From Crocinitomix sp. (GTDB taxonomy: Bacteria > Bacteroidota > Bacteroidia > Flavobacteriales_D > Crocinitomicaceae): DNA of 5,828 nucleotides. The position numbers were made by a program, and so were the translations under genes. The stretch lies in the NCBI GenBank assembly GCA_020849935.1, contig JADZFJ010000312.1, positions 1-5,828 on the forward strand, given 5' to 3'. Below, piece after piece: positions 5,529-5,828 of the stretch. The notes under the pieces were generated by a model. That model worked only from the letters and a program-made list of their open reading frames with translations. It searched no databases and was not told the DNA's origin. Each line of letters opens with the position of its first letter. The first letter of the stretch is position 1.

Positions 5529-5751
5529 AGGCGAAGATTTTACTCAAGGTCAATAATTGAATTTCAAATTGCTCGAGCGATCTTTCTGTGTTAGCGATCT
5601 CAGCAGCCACCGCGTAAAGTCTTGGATGGGACTTATCCGATTTTCTAATTTCAACAAGTTGAGTTTTGATTTGCTCAATTGATTCATAAATTTCAGCAAT
5701 TAGGCAGTTTGCGCTTTTTGTTTCTAACGATTTTTTTTCATTTGTCTTCAT
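5527..5751 (-). CDS. Short helical protein of unknown function
   Basis: I do not recognise this 74-residue protein. It has no signal peptide or membrane segment. Residues about 14-37 (CLIAEIYESIEQIKTQLVEI and following) and 46-72 (AVAAEIANTERSLEQFEIQL and following) look like two amphipathic helices joined by a polar linker with one proline (SDKSHPRLY), suggesting a helical hairpin or coiled coil, perhaps used in self-association or partner binding; this is inference. I chose ATG 5751 because it follows a very A-rich stretch typical of Bacteroidota starts. The frame is also open upstream to ATG 5805, which would add 18 residues beginning MSCCCPPNWCICLK and make a 92-residue protein. The gene is convergent with dsbD, sharing its terminator, so no co-transcription with dsbD is expected. 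Confidence 0.7.
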   Translation of the reverse strand: MKTNEKKSLETKSANCLIAEIYESIEQIKTQLVEIRKSDKSHPRLYAVAAEIANTERSLEQFEIQLLTLSKIFA

Positions 5752-5809
5752 ACTTTTTTTTATTTTGAGACAGATGCACCAGTTAGGCGGGCAGCAACAA
5801 GACATTTCG

Positions 5810-5819
5810 CAAAAAAATA
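5810..5819 (-). promoter_or_regulatory. Possible -7-like box for the short helical gene
   Basis: The minus strand reads TATTTTTTTG, which is TAnnTTTG with two extra T. It ends four bases before ATG 5805 and 58 bases before ATG 5751. If transcription starts just after it, ATG 5805 would be at or near the RNA 5' end and ATG 5751 would have a leader of about 50 bases. Only nine bases remain upstream in the window, so a -33 element cannot be judged. Confidence 0.25.
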
Positions 5820-5828
5820 CGATTCAGC

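Noticed and set aside
5774..5828. Plus-strand frame from ATG 5774 (MHQLGGQQQDISQKNTIQ) open to the right edge, as a possible start of another gene
   Set aside because: It overlaps the upstream region of the minus-strand gene, leaves only 22 bases between divergent starts, and has a T-rich rather than A-rich start context. Too little is visible to support it.
1..5828. CRISPR arrays, insertion sequences, attachment sites, tRNA or rRNA genes
   Set aside because: No regularly spaced repeats, transposase-like frames with terminal repeats, or tRNA/rRNA-like sequence were seen on either strand.

Overview
The window looks like chromosomal DNA from an AT-rich member of the Bacteroidota, probably the Flavobacteriales; a Crocinitomicaceae/Fluviicola-like host is my guess and is not proven here. 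The signs are promoter boxes close to the Bacteroidota -7 consensus TAnnTTTG, A-rich translation start regions with little Shine-Dalgarno sequence, and signal peptides followed by Gln at the predicted mature +1 position.

Layout. Positions 1-239 (minus) hold the start of an unknown membrane-anchored protein that runs off the left edge. Positions 370-990 (minus) encode ribonuclease HII (rnhB). Divergent from rnhB, 1172-1549 (plus) encodes a small secreted protein of unknown function, closed by a strong rho-independent terminator. Next comes a 94-residue conserved cytoplasmic protein (1743-2027). The main interest is 2108-5438: a gene for a single exported DsbD-alpha-like domain (2108-2590), about 330 noncoding bases, then a large dsbD-type thiol:disulfide interchange gene (2925-5438). 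A two-way terminator (5491-5528) separates dsbD from a convergent gene for a short helical protein (5527-5751, minus). Its upstream DNA encodes, in frame, a striking cysteine-rich stretch.

How the genes fit together. DsbD-family proteins carry electrons from cytoplasmic thioredoxin across the inner membrane to periplasmic acceptors, through a membrane domain, a thioredoxin-like gamma domain and an N-terminal alpha domain. Here the alpha domain has been duplicated as its own secreted protein. The two copies align without a gap from Met1 to the first active-site Cys (both Cys137; about 49% identical by my hand count) but differ in Cys spacing (CX4C versus CX3C). The long DsbD also carries an extra 150-residue periplasmic region that may be a second, degenerate alpha domain. 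The locus could therefore hold three alpha-like modules for one membrane electron pump. The other genes look like ordinary neighbours with no evident link to this pathway.
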